DNA from: Prostheceraeus crozeri
Lineage: Eukaryota; Platyhelminthes; Polycladida; Euryleptidae
DNA length: 64,000 nucleotides
Direction of reading: 5' to 3'
Assembly (NCBI GenBank): GCA_907163375.1
Contig: CAJQUW010007440.1
Coordinates: forward strand, 366,001-430,000
The position numbers and the translations under genes are program-made. Position 1 is the first letter of the stretch, and each line of letters begins with the position of its first letter. Shown in pieces: positions 13,001 through 23,386 of this stretch. The notes beneath the pieces are model-generated. The model had not been told where the DNA came from. It saw only the letters and a program-made list of their open reading frames with translations, and searched no databases.

Positions 13001-16000
13001 AAAAAATTCCGCTTCGTGATTACAGCATAGGGTTCGAAGCCTCTACAAAGCACCACTCGAAATTTACAGCGACACTGCATCGAAAATTATTCAGTTATTA
13101 ATCCTCTGCTATCTTTCTGGAAACAGCACGATTTCTAAGTTTTAAGATGCAAGAATAATGGCTTCACAATGCTGATTGTCATGCTTTTAGAACAGTAAGG
13201 CATGATGTCACGAACTTACAAAATTGGTGGATACAATATTGGAATAAAAGTTTAATGACTGCTTGATGATCTAAGTGCGCAGTTTCCTCGCTTCTCCGTA
13301 AGAAGAACACTGTTCACGCCTCCTACCTCAGCCACCCATCATTCAGAAACAACGTAAATCCTATCAAAGCACTGCCAATATGGACAAAAAATGCAACGAA
13401 TTTAGTAAATGTCAAGTGCTTATAATATGGGCCAATTTTGCTTAATGAGCAGGGTTCAAAATATCAGAAATTTCTATATAGCAGTAAATCATTCAAAGGC
13501 AGCAAATTGCAATCATGGCTTACTAGTACTGCCGAAATCAATCAGTTACATGGCATAAGAGATTAATTTTATATTGTTCAGATTTTAGGTTGTTTTGCAT
13601 AAATAAGCACTAACACATGACTAGGAAATATAAACTGCACATGAAATTGTAAAGTAACTTTAGGCAAATTATTGAACATTGTCAATTATGAAGATTTGCG
13701 TCAACTACAGCTCACGATTTCGGAATTATCAATGTTTAGTTTTATTCATAAAGCAGTTTCATCCGAAGTTTATGCGCGCTTTTAGCAGGGAGCTTGCGTT
13801 ACTTTCTTTAACAAAGGAACCACATGAAAGCAAACCATTCTTGCATTATGCTATTGAATAACTGAACATCAATTTGAACTTGCAAACAGTGATCCATCAG
13901 AAATCATGTGTTGCCCATTGAAACACCTCCCTTTGCAGCTATTCGAGACATTTTAATTCGAAAGAAATTCCGGGTGATAGGGCTACGAAAGACTTCACAA
14001 TGTTCACATCAATACATCTCAGGGTCTTTCGAAATCAGGTAAGGTCATAATAAAATGCGACACCTAAGATCAAAAGTTCCAAAACACATCCTGGATGCAC
14101 TTATGGCTAAAATTTCCTTATCTTAACAAGCTGATGGGTTACGTAAGATCTATCAATGAGAAGGGAAACAGTAGTGTTCCCAGGTGTTGTGTCTTAAATA
14201 TGACTACATGCATTTCTTAATGAAGACCACACAGTGCAACAACGACTGACAGGATATGATAGGTCACGGACTTCTTAATAGTAGTCCGTGGCTAGGTTCA
14301 AAGCAGCTGGCTTATCTAGGACATTATGTATATTTATCTTTCATTAATTGACTTTGCTGCGCTTTCAATTCCCACATAATTCGGCATTGAGTGAAGAAAT
14401 ATATTGACTGAACGAAATTCAGGTACTTTAACTATTTGGCAGGGTACTTAAGCAGAGCATGATTCACCGGGTATCTGAGATCTACCAGGAATGCGATTGC
14501 CCCTGAATTGAATGGGAATAAAATATGTCAATCAGGAAAACAAAAGCTTGCGGAATATCACATCTAACCCATATTAAATTTAGGACATTATCACGTGCAT
14601 TCATTTTCTATTTCACTTGTAAGTGGGAACTGTTTTGAACGAGACATGAATAGATGCGAGTTTCTAGATGAGATAAGGTAAGCCTATTCGCTGACAATGA
14701 CCACTAATCGCATCTCCAAGCTGAACATATTAATTATTAAGAAACATACTGCATTGCTTGAGTAAAATTTCAAAAATATTTTTGAGCAGCATAATAACCA
14801 AACATCATTAACATTTACAGAAAAGTCAGAAGTTGCAATCAATTATTATTATCTCAAATATTTCGACTTCACAGCCTGCGTCAGGGACACCGAAGAAAGA
14901 GAAAAGCTAGGAATATCTGCCATGATATGAAAAATGTCGCAGAGAAGGATAACATGAACCATGATTTTTTTGGGTAATAATGCAGGACATTTGAGGGCGC
15001 ATATGCATAAGTACAGATTTTCGGGCTTGCACCACGTAGTAAGGCATGACTTTTTAATTTTTGTATAACATTCTTTTATAAGTTTGCTTTCACATTTTTG
15101 TATCATCCTATTTTTCTGTTGTAAATATAATTATATATATATTAGATACAGATATCATCATTACGAGATATATTGCTACCTTCTTTTTTCCACATTATAC
15201 AATAGCTAAATTACGCACAATGCTTTTTACCTTGCCCTTCTGGGAGGGCAAGATAAATTTTCATAGAAATATTTGTACTACCACATTGGTTATTGGACAT
15301 ATTTCGGACATTAAGAGGATAAACTATTCTATGAATCCAAGTGGACATCTCGTTTACTTCGCGGTTTCGGATTTCTACATTTCTTGCCCTTCTGACTTCA
15401 TAGAATACATACGTTAAGAAAAATACGAGAATTTACTAAGAAGTATAGACGATCTGTCAAACAAGTGAGTAAACCAAACTTACAAAGCTCTAAAACATGA
15501 AAATGATAAAAATAAAACAATTGCAAAATTAGTGACTTTTTATACGGCCACAAATTTAATCATGCTGTTCGTCACGATATTTACGAAGTCTAACATTTTC
15601 ATATCAGAAGGTGTAGTGACTGAGTTGATGAGAACCGCTTAGCGGTGGTTAGACAAATAGTAAATCTCTCTCCAGGTATTCATTAATCGCAAGTTTGAAA
15701 TTTTCTGAATTTTTTCTGAAAATTTTTTTGGAAATTTCTGAATTCATTGAAACTTGTTCTGCTATATTTACGTAAAAGCAGGCATCATTTGGTTCATTTT
15801 ATCTTGAATTCCCCGGAAGACGGGTGAGCGCTCGAACTTCGTACACAGTCACTTTCTATTAATCATCCTGCTGCCGTCAATGAAGGAATTGATGCTGCTT
15901 GAATGATTTTTCTATGATGACGATGTTCGAAATCTCCAATTTCGCTTGAGGAGTCTATTTACACACATCGCGGAGATATTGTCAGGATTTATCACATATT

Positions 16001-16406
16001 TCTATGTTTTTTAATTTTATTTGATGACTTTGTATTGGGATCCATTAACCGTTTCCTAAACGAAATGTCAAGACTCAACTTCTTAACAAAATAAACAATC
16101 TGTGACTTGCTAATGGTAGAAGTAGTGATTTTAGCCACAAAAATCATTCAGGAAATCAGGGATTACAAATACGAAATTGGCGATTTCTTAAATTCATTTT
16201 AAAGCAAAATACTGGGAAAAGTTATTCATTATCTAGAAAAAAACGGAAAATAACTTGGGAAAGGAAAGCAATTAAAAGAAAGGAAATAAGAAAGAAGGAA
16301 ACAATAAAAAGTAAAAAATTACAGCAGAAAAAATTTGAGTATTTGGGAAAAGAAAGGAAAAACAGGAATTTCACCAGAAAGCTGAAAATCATAATATAGC
16401 AGAAAA
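7091..16406. other. Long non-coding AT-rich stretch
   Basis: Over 9 kb without a convincing gene. If ABHD17 is intact, its downstream exons should lie on the minus strand to the left of 17430; I searched by eye for the conserved YDYSGYG and YGQSIG motifs on that strand and did not find them. Visible only are short palindromic TGTACATGTACA runs (near 8540), TA runs near 15125 and several copies of the octamer TAGGCCTA. Confidence 0.4.
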
Positions 16407-16673
16407 TCAAACCACTTGGCAGTTAGAAACATCGGTGCATTCGGGGCAACTGAAATTCGCTAATTTTTGAAAGGATTGCAACCAGAAGCACTTTTTATGA
16501 CACCACAATTTGCAGGAAACGACGACAAACGCCGGAATTACACAAACACCCATGCTGCAACAACTACAGGGACACTTTCCAGACTTGATGTGCCTTTTGT
16601 ATGTTGTTCGTTGCTGCGAAACATACACTAAATATTCGCTAGGTTTAGCATGTTTGCTTTGAGAGTTACTCAT
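16407..16673 (-). pseudogene. PHD-finger-like fragment, possibly LINE ORF1
   Basis: An 88-codon minus-strand frame. From about residue 33 it reads GKCPCSCC, then VVVSCKLWCHKKCFWL, then LANFSCPEC. The spacing resembles a PHD finger (Cys pair, Cys before W-x-H-x2-C, closing C-P-x-C), but at least one zinc-ligand Cys pair appears collapsed. PHD fingers of this style (CPC..CG, CNRWYHQKC, FSCPEC) occur in ORF1 of CR1-group LINEs, and CR1-like ORF2 debris is abundant in this window. A host PHD protein exon is the alternative. No splice sites of quality were recognised. Confidence 0.35.
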
Positions 16674-17430
16674 GACAATTCTTCAATTCGCTTGCGCTCA
16701 TCGACAAGGGATAAAGGTCTGAGCTCATTGTTTGAATTTATTGCTATGCTGGCAATCGACAGATAGCTTTGTTTATTTCTATAAGCTCTATCTTCTAAAA
16801 CCAAATCTTGAATTATTTGGCACAAATTCAGTACCGGCTTTTTATATTCCTAATGTCTAGATATGTGCAGCATTCTGTGAAGATAGACTAGTGAATCATA
16901 ATAAGGGCTCGTAAATTATAATAGAAAAAAGACGGAAAATTCCAAGGACATTCACACACGCGCATGTGTATGTTCTAGTGAATTAATGTGAGTAACTTTC
17001 TCAAATATGGTGATTTATTTGAGACTTCATGATCTTCAAGACCAAATAATGAACATTGTAAGCAAATTTGACTGCATAATTTATGGACTTTTTTGCCAGT
17101 GTTGAAAAAGTACGACAAGATTCTAGTGTAAAATGCACTTGGATGCAGACGTTTGATAGGACGGACGAGGTGTACAAAAAAACGGAAAGGACGGAAAATT
17201 ACAAATCCTGCGTGATATTTAATACAGACATAAAAGAAATTATATTATTGATAGTCCTCAAGAGCTATATCTCAATTCATAGCTAAATAAGAATTTACAT
17301 TCTAAAGGTGATTTTCAGCAATAACTTGTTTTATCCATATTTCATGCAGTTTGAGAGGAAAAGATTTGATATTTATTTGCAGATACACTTAATTCGAAAA
17401 GAACAGCAAGCCAAGTTGCATCTCACTCAC
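16674..17430 (-). other. Probable ABHD17 intron (5' part)
   Basis: Sequence following the ABHD17 coding exon in its transcriptional direction. It starts with GTGAGTGAG at 17430 (strong donor) and shows no coding features. The next exon was not found. Confidence 0.55.
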
Positions 17431-17753
17431 CTGCTCATTAAACCCAGATCCACAGCGTTTCCATGACTGAAGAGGATGGTATAACGAGAACGAGGGTTGC
17501 ATTTTACATACATGCACGCTAATCGATTGCCTTTGCTAGTGTTTGCCATCCAGACATCAATCATGGCTTGCTCTGTCTCTCCAAACTGCCATTCTGCACG
17601 GTCTGATAGATGAAGGACGTAATTTTTGTCGCTTTCTTCAATGAATGAGTATGTCGGGTCAGGTGGAAGAAAAGCCAATTTGGCAGCGATTCTCGAAGGC
17701 CATGGTGGACAACAGACGAGGAAACACAGATCTGAACAGGTCATCCCATTCAT
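17431..17753 (-). CDS. ABHD17: ABHD17 family serine hydrolase, first coding exon
   Basis: Host gene. ABHD17 proteins are membrane-bound serine hydrolases that remove palmitate from proteins such as N-Ras and PSD-95. The exon encodes the N-terminus: MNGMTCSDLCFLVCCPPWP with Cys at 6, 10, 14 and 15 (the cluster that is itself palmitoylated and anchors the enzyme), then SRIAAKLAFLPPDPTYSF, a family signature. The stretch ACMYV.CNPRSRYTILFSHGNAVDLG holds the HGN oxyanion-hole motif at the start of the hydrolase fold. After ATG AGC AG comes the donor GTGAGT at 17430, so the exon ends in phase 2 after GLMS, where vertebrate genes read GQMSS. The start at 17753 matches the family N-terminus exactly. 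The nucleophile GQSIG and the remaining triad lie in exons not found here. It is a single clean frame unlike the surrounding transposon debris. Confidence 0.93.
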
Positions 17754-17795
17754 TGCTATTCACAGCTTTTGGAATGGTAACTGTATCTAATTACT
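17754..17795 (-). promoter_or_regulatory. ABHD17: ABHD17 5' UTR segment with splice acceptor
   Basis: Upstream of the ATG on the minus strand there is a 42-base leader preceded by TTGTGTTGTATTTTCAG (17796-17812), a good polypyrimidine tract and AG. This suggests that the start codon lies in the second exon and that a non-coding first exon sits further right, as in vertebrate ABHD17 genes. The base at -3 of the ATG is a purine. The acceptor is inferred, not shown. Confidence 0.45.
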
Positions 17796-19536
17796 CTGAA
17801 AATACAACACAACTGATTGAAATTCACACAAGCGGTGCAATAATTACGCATGTCAATTCATAGCTATAAAAATACTACTCTGACAGACTGACACATGCAT
17901 AAACAAATTTTCAGTTGCTCTTACTGACAATTTTCTCGCTATCAAACGACTGCCGAAACTATAATAATAATCAGCGTTTATATTTCATGAATGAAATATA
18001 GATCGGGACTGCAAGATACAAATATTCATCGTCGATGCAGAATAAAGTGAAAACATCAAAGGAATGAAAGATTGACTTCGTTTAATAGTATGATTGTAGT
18101 TCAATAAAAATCGGTCAGATGAAAACATTTCTGGAAGTAAATCATGCTGAATATGATCATCATGCATCACTTTTCTAAAAAAAAATTTGAGATTTCTATT
18201 CTCCGTCTTTCTAGAAAAGGTAGAAATTCTTCTGCACAGCTTCCCCCACACATGATTTTGTGGAAAAGGCTCTGTAGTCGCATAAGTCGTATCGAATAAG
18301 ACACGGAGGATCCAACAAAGAGCGGCGCACAATATTCAATAATTGACCGAATTTAAAATAAATATGTATACCGAATACTATAGACTAATGACACATGATC
18401 AAATACAAAATCTAGAGCTATTCATATTCACAACCCGACATTTGTGAGTGACTGACCATAGAAGCAATTTGGAATATCAATTCCTTGACGAAATGCTTTA
18501 TAGGCTACTTGCATCGAACCAAAGTTTCCGGATATGTGGGCCTAAAAACTGCATTTCCTTTTCGCCACAATGATAAGCAAAAATATAGGACACTTAGCAT
18601 GTAATCGCTTACAAGGAGCTGCAGCAGCATTGACTTAAAGGAAAAGAAAACCGAATATTTAGTTGGCTTGATAGCAAGTAAAAAGCTCTCTTGCCGCCAA
18701 TTCCTCCACACCTATTAGATCTGCATCTTTCAATTACAAGCTTTTGAAAAACATCTTTTATTACGATTGACCGATGGCTGAGGTTCAGCAAAAATTCCTT
18801 TTGATTGGTATGGAGCAGAATCACAATTATCAAGAAATTAACCTTGCTTTCTAGCGTGAATAGCCCCAGGAATGAAATTTCGCATGATTCCAAGAATAAT
18901 AGTGATGAGTGCAATTAGCATATGGCAACGACGGATTTCACCACCCGTCGGGCATAGGTTACGCAAGCCTAGATTTGTCAACTTTGATTGGTATTAATAA
19001 ATCAATTGAATAGACTGAAGCAATTTTATTAACCAATTTACCATCGCTTCACCATCAGCTTCGGCTGGATAAAACTGAAATTAAAAATAATACACATAGT
19101 TGAAGCTAACAGAGAGTCGCGTTGATTGTTATTAAACAAGTAATTTGACTCGAAGATGCATTCCTACCGATTAGGTTTGACAAATTATTAACTTCAACAT
19201 TATTCACGGTCATTGGTGAGCATGCTCAATCTATATTTGGATGGACGCCATTGCTGCAAATTTTGTTTTATTTTTTTACCTGACCCACCAGCATGCGTAA
19301 GTGATATGAAAGTTCAATTTAGTTCGATAAGGAGATGCAGAAGTTAAGTAGGTGGAATCGGTCCGACTGGGAGGTACCACCGCTCTCACCATATGTTACT
19401 AACCCTAACTTGTTGACAATTTCAAGTGCATGAAGGTTCCCGTTCACTAGCGCGTTTGTAGGGCTGTGCATTTGGTGTGGGAGGGATGAGCAAAAATACA
19501 AAAATGTGAAGGCAAATGAACACAAATCTTGACTAG
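17796..19536. other. Non-coding, probable first intron or upstream region of ABHD17
   Basis: About 1.7 kb without a recognisable gene. It should include the promoter or non-coding first exon of ABHD17 if the acceptor at 17796 is real. A 33-base exon-like segment at 19042-19074 and a short SINE-like match at about 19370-19415 lie inside it. Confidence 0.4.
19042..19074 (-). other. Possible 33-base micro-exon
   Basis: On the minus strand a strong acceptor (TATTATTTTTAATTTCAG) is followed by 33 bases that read FYPAEADGEAM in phase 0, then ATG|GTAAAT as a donor. Length divisible by three and good flanking signals fit a cassette micro-exon. The peptide is not recognised, and such signals arise by chance in AT-rich DNA. 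Confidence 0.25.
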
Positions 19537-19806
19537 TTAAATGTCACGGAAACTGAAGATTTGGTCTTTGGTCTTGTTACTTGACCTCTGTAGAAATTCC
19601 TTTGGTGTCAAAATAGCCATACATATGTTCAGGATTTCTTCGCTTTTTTTACTCGAAGCAGAAGCCTTATCAAGCTTAGGCGTGTGCTGTCATTCACTCT
19701 CTCGTTTCCCTTTAAGACGCGCTTGTTTTCCTTTTGATTTGTAACGCTCGTATGCATGCTGCCAGTCACCTTTATCCAGAGGGGAATGCAGAGGGTCCGG
19801 TCTCTT
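19537..19806 (-). pseudogene. Unrecognised coding-like stretch with one in-frame stop
   Basis: One minus-strand frame reads RPDPLHSPLDKGDWQHAYE, continues with a Lys/Arg-rich run ending KGKRESE, meets TGA at 19690-19692, then continues in the same frame for 50 residues (HTPKLDKASASSKKSEE...LTPKEFLQRSSNKTKDQ) to TAA at 19537. The composition is basic and hydrophilic and the codons are less AT-rich than the flanks. A weak acceptor (ATTTTAAG) precedes RPDP. It may be the last exon of an unknown gene ending at the TGA, or a decayed transposon ORF. I do not recognise the family. Confidence 0.3.
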
Positions 19807-20282
19807 AAAATATGTCACTATCAACAAGTTTCGAATTATCAATTCACTCTTCCATCTTTGAAATGCTGAACACATTCACCTTGAGGTGGGCTTCAGGTGA
19901 TGGAGTCGACCCACCCCTTCCTGCTTTTCGGAGGGGTCCTGGGGCTGTCAAATGTTGGGTGGCTCAATCTACCGACCTCTTCTTTTATTCCTCCCTTTTT
20001 CTTTAAGTCCAGCAACGACAGTAAGGTGACGCTGGCGGAATTGGTGAACTGGAAGACGGAAACAGGAATTCAGCACGAAAGCGGCTAAAGTGTGATGGTC
20101 GCTCTACTGAGCACGGATGTATGGATGTTTAGTAGTAGGTTCTGTTATAACGACCAGGTGTTTAGGGATACCCCGCCTGTTCTTAATGGGGGAGGCGGGC
20201 TAGAAAAGGTGGTCTTAAAAGACAACTCCCATTTAGCCGGCCAGCCGAAGTCGGTGGGCACCCATCCATTGCGGTCGAAAGC

Positions 20283-21388
20283 GTTTTAGTGTTCAGTTTT
20301 GCAATATATGTGGCCTCAATGCCAACCCTATCTCAGTTCATCAGCTTCTTCAGACTAGACGACCCAGTATCTTAGCACTCACAGAAAACCATATTCGTGA
20401 CCCTCAGACGGTGAACCATTTAAACTGTCCTGGTTACAATCGTCAATCTTCACAATATGTTACACTGTGAAGTTGGGGTTTGTATCTTTAAGAGTTCATA
20501 TCTGCAGCTTTTAGAGAGCTCCCACATTCGATGTCCATTGCAGCACCTACCAGATTTTGTGGCTCCGACTTGATATCGATTGTCGACATACCTTCATCGC
20601 AACGCTGTACAGGTCTGTAGTGATGATGATGACCTCCTTGTTTAATCTGATTCTTCGTTTGAAAGCATCATTAACAGTTGTTCCTCTGCAGAATTTAGTT
20701 TGCTTGATTTTAACGTCCACAATTCTAGATGGTTGACTTCTAATCGCTGTGATTCTGATGGCATCGAGCTAGAAACCTCTTCCATTCTTAATGACAAAAA
20801 GTAACTAGGTTTCTCCACAACCAGAGTTCTAGATCGTGATGGAGAATTTGCCAATACACTTGACCTCTTTCTCACAACGAACCCAGACTACTATGATTAT
20901 GATGAGATTGAAGCGCCTTTGGGCAGTTTTGACAACTGTTTGATTACCATAACGTCCACTGAGTCTTGAGACTGCTTCTCAAAGCCTCCCAGAAGACGTA
21001 TTAAACAAAGCATCCTGGGATGATCTTAATGATTTCTTTGGCCACTTTCCTTTCGGAATGATGTGTTCAATTCGCACAGCTGTGACTTGCTTATGACATT
21101 CGTTCTTCGGTTCCGAAGCAGTTGTTGATGGTGCTTATATGTCTCTTCCTATCTCGTCTGCTTACATATCTCATTCCTCAACAGCCGGTAGACCAACATA
21201 TCCAAAATGGCTTAAACATGAGTGTGCAGCAGCAATAGTTGAGAAAAATAGGCATTTGCAATTCATTCTGCTAGCGCTTCCCCGTAGCTGAGAAGACCAC
21301 CGCCTATCATTCATCTCACAATTTTTGTAAAACAGTAATTGAGAATGCCAAAACTAAGTGCATTGAGCGCGTTTCTCCGAAGCAACTA
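20283..21388 (+). pseudogene. LINE C endonuclease region
   Basis: Plus-strand fragments in changing frames. CNICGLNANLISVHQLLQTRRPSILALTENH is the opening strand with the catalytic Glu. Next come VCIFKSSYLQLLES and ATLYRSVVMMMT-like text for the YRSP segment, then the NSRWLTSNRCDS region after the GDFN position, and finally the LFLTTNPDYYDYDEIEAPLGSFDNCLIT segment, where the catalytic SDH reads FDN. Many single-base shifts are needed to follow it. The linker (PTYPKWLKHEC, NAKTKCIERVSPKQL) runs into the TA at 21387 where the mariner-like element sits. Confidence 0.65.
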
Positions 21389-21416
21389 CAGGGTGCCCAG
21401 TTAAAATCGACACTTT
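21389..21416 (+). repeat. Left terminal inverted repeat of DD37D element
   Basis: Perfect 28-bp match to the reverse complement of 22904-22931. After it, partial similarity continues for about 11 bases. Confidence 0.9.
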
Positions 21417-21533
21417 TTAACATGATTGCTAATGTCCTTCGCAGGAAGTGAAGTAACGTGTATCTGTTGCGTAATAGGTAACTCTTGATTGTTCAATGTA
21501 TCGTGTGAAGCTTGCTCAGTCAATGAATAAAGC

Positions 21534-22835
21534 ATGTCACTGTCTTTCATCTACACTTGCACAAACAGAATGTCTCATCTAACGGGCTTTCAGCGAGAAG
21601 TTATCGCCATGTTCAAGCGAGAACAGCCAACATGGGGCTTAGAAAAATGTCGTCAGATATTGCCTGGTTTCTTTGGTAATATCAGTAAAAGTCAATTGGA
21701 CCGTGTATATCGGAATTTGAGAAGTGACGGTTCACCGGTTGCAAGGAGGCGAAGAACAGGTTCCGGAACAACCATCCGAGTATCCACATCACCAGTGAGA
21801 GATGCAGTGGTGGATTTGGCTGTTACTCCTCCAGACAAAAGTCGAAAACATTTCTCACAAAGAGCGATTGCATCTGAGCTGAATATTTCGAAGGGAACAG
21901 TGAGCACGATAATAGCAAGCAGTGGTCTCAAATGCTATTGCCGAATCTAATGCCACAAACTAACTGAATTTCATTGTGAAGCTCGTGTGGAAAAGGCCGA
22001 AGCATTTCTCGATCGCTTTGATGAAAGCAATGAATGGAAGAATATTTGGTTTTCCGATGAAGCGCATTTCAGTCTACACACTCCATCGAATCGTCAGAAT
22101 TAAAGAATATATCGAGAAGTCACGCTCAAGACGAACATTCCTGCTGAAAATCTCCTTATTCAACATGACAAGCAACAGCCATCTTTGCTTTGTTATGCAG
22201 CTGTTTCTTGGTACGGCAAATCGGAATTGCGATTCATTGAAGGAGTTGCTGAAAATCAAAACAACATCCCTGCTTCACGAAGAAAGAAGAAAACAGTGAA
22301 CAAATTTGTTTATACCCAAGAAATGTGTCCTCTCTTGTTTGATGACATCAACAGGACAATGAATGGAAGGCCTTGGGTATGGCAGCAAGATGGAGCCAAA
22401 GCTCACACTGCAAGAACGTCGATTCAGTGGATCAGAGAGAATGCACCTGACTTTATTGCTCCTGATCAATGGCCATCAAAAAGTCCAGATTTGAACGTGA
22501 TGGACTATTCTCTATGGATCGCATTTCCACCAGAAGGGTGAAAGTAAAAATAAAGATAAAAACACTCCCAATTCTTTCAAAGTTTTTCCGCATTTCTATT
22601 AAAAACAAGTAAGGTAAAAACTATGTACACTGTGTATTCTCTATGGGGTATTCTCCTAGCTGGGTTGGCTGCCAAGCGAAGAGAAATTGATAACATGGAG
22701 CAGCTGAAAGCGACCGTTACGGAAACATGTAACAATATACCTATGGACATTATTCAAAGAGCAACTGCATCGTGGACATTCCGTCTAAGAGCCTGTATTC
22801 ACAATGGAGGTGGTCACTTTGAACATTTGCTTTGA
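21534..22835 (+). pseudogene. DD37D mariner-like transposase, broken
   Basis: All in one frame. Start at 21534, or more likely the second ATG at 21570 (MSHLTGFQRE). The N-terminal helix-turn-helix region runs HLTGFQREVIAMFKREQPTWG...ISKSQLDRVYRNLRSDGS, followed by the basic linker ARRRRTGSG and a second helical segment FSQRAIASELNISKGTVSTI. Catalytic domain: IWFSDEAHFSLH (first Asp), WVWQQDGAKAHTA (second Asp), WPSKSPDLNVMDYSLW (third Asp, in VMDYSLW, 37 residues after the second). Two in-frame stops (21948-21950, and after NRQN near 22101) and a 129-bp insertion right after DYSLW disable it. The C-terminus resumes at GILLAGLAAKRREIDNMEQL and ends HFEHLL at 22835. Tc1 and mariner proper are DD34E/D, so this belongs to a DD37D (maT-like) group. 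Confidence 0.85.
22518..22646. repeat. 129-bp insertion with 12-bp direct repeat inside the transposase
   Basis: The 12-mer TATTCTCTATGG occurs at 22506-22517 and again at 22635-22646. Removing one copy plus the 117 bases between them restores DYSLWGILL without a gap. The inserted segment is AT-rich, starts ATCGCATTTCC, ends TACACTGTG, has no clear terminal repeats and contains stops. It could be a small non-autonomous insertion with a 12-bp target duplication or a microhomology event. Confidence 0.7.
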
Positions 22836-22903
22836 TTTCTATGTCTTCATTTGTTTAATAAAGCCTATACTTATTGTTTCTTTCGTTTTGAAAATGATTT
22901 ACC

Positions 22904-22931
22904 AAAGTGTCGATTTTAACTGGGCACCCTG
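22904..22931 (-). repeat. Right terminal inverted repeat of DD37D element
   Basis: Ends in AACTGGGCACCCTG, the reverse complement of the left end, directly before the TA target duplication. Confidence 0.9.
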
Positions 22932-23151
22932 TAGATGCACAACTGGTAGCCGCGTATTCTGGTCTCTATCTGAGGCAATTAGTGCTAATTTCCAGTATTC
23001 CACCTTTGCGATTGCCTTCAGGATTATCCCCTACATCAGTGACTGACAAAGCTAATTCCAGTCATGATTCATGCACCCCAGTACTTCTAGTCTGTGGCCA
23101 GTCTTCATGATATGTGAGAAGAAAGTTTCGAAGGTGTTAAGGAAGTTAATC
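22932..23151 (+). pseudogene. LINE C linker between endonuclease and RT
   Basis: The frame DAQLVAAYSGLYLRQLVLISSIPPLRLP...SPTSVTDKAN matches the segment that precedes the RT in Jockey/CR1-type ORF2 (IPPL...VTD..KA.LL). It begins at the TA duplicated by the mariner-like insertion and ends at the AATCT where the LINE J fragment is inserted. Confidence 0.6.
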
Positions 23152-23386
23152 TTTTTTTTTTACTGAATTTTCACCCCTAGCACAGCTATGAGCCATGAAC
23201 GAAGCTAGGGGTTACTCAATGAAAAGTAAAAATTGTATTATTTTAAATAAATAAAATTTAAAAAAACAGATCTAATCTGATTAAACTGTCCCCATCAGAA
23301 ACATGTTCGCACGCCTCTTGAAAGTATCAAGATTGTATTGGTCAGGGAAAGTGGTCTGGGGAAGCTGATTCCAAAGATGTGCCGTG
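23152..23386 (-). mobile_element. LINE J 3'-end fragment (5'-truncated copy)
   Basis: About 235 bases on the minus strand that match the 3' end of the large LINE J copy at 24161-24381 at roughly nine positions in ten by eye. Its 3' end is a run of about ten A (T on the plus strand, 23152-23160). It stops abruptly at GCCGTG (23381-23386), while the other copy continues, so it is 5'-truncated. AATCT flanks it at 23148-23152 and 23387-23391, a possible short target duplication. It interrupts the RT of LINE C. Confidence 0.8.
23174..23221 (-). repeat. LINE J 3' UTR stem-loop (short copy)
   Basis: CCCCTAGC at 23174-23181 pairs perfectly with GCTAGGGG at 23214-23221, leaving a loop of 32 bases. 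The same structure with one mismatch occurs in the long copy (24175 onward). It may be the 3' structure recognised by the element's RT. Confidence 0.5.

Larger units (their letters stand above)
21389..22931 (+). mobile_element. Tc1/mariner element of DD37D type
   Basis: A 1543-bp element with perfect 28-bp terminal inverted repeats (21389-21416 and 22904-22931, starting CAGGGTGCCCAGTTAAAATC), flanked by the TA target duplication at 21387-21388 and 22932-22933. It carries one transposase frame on the plus strand. It is inserted in LINE C, so it is younger than that element. The perfect ends and single surviving frame suggest a fairly recent arrival, although the transposase has in-frame stops and an insertion. 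Confidence 0.9.
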
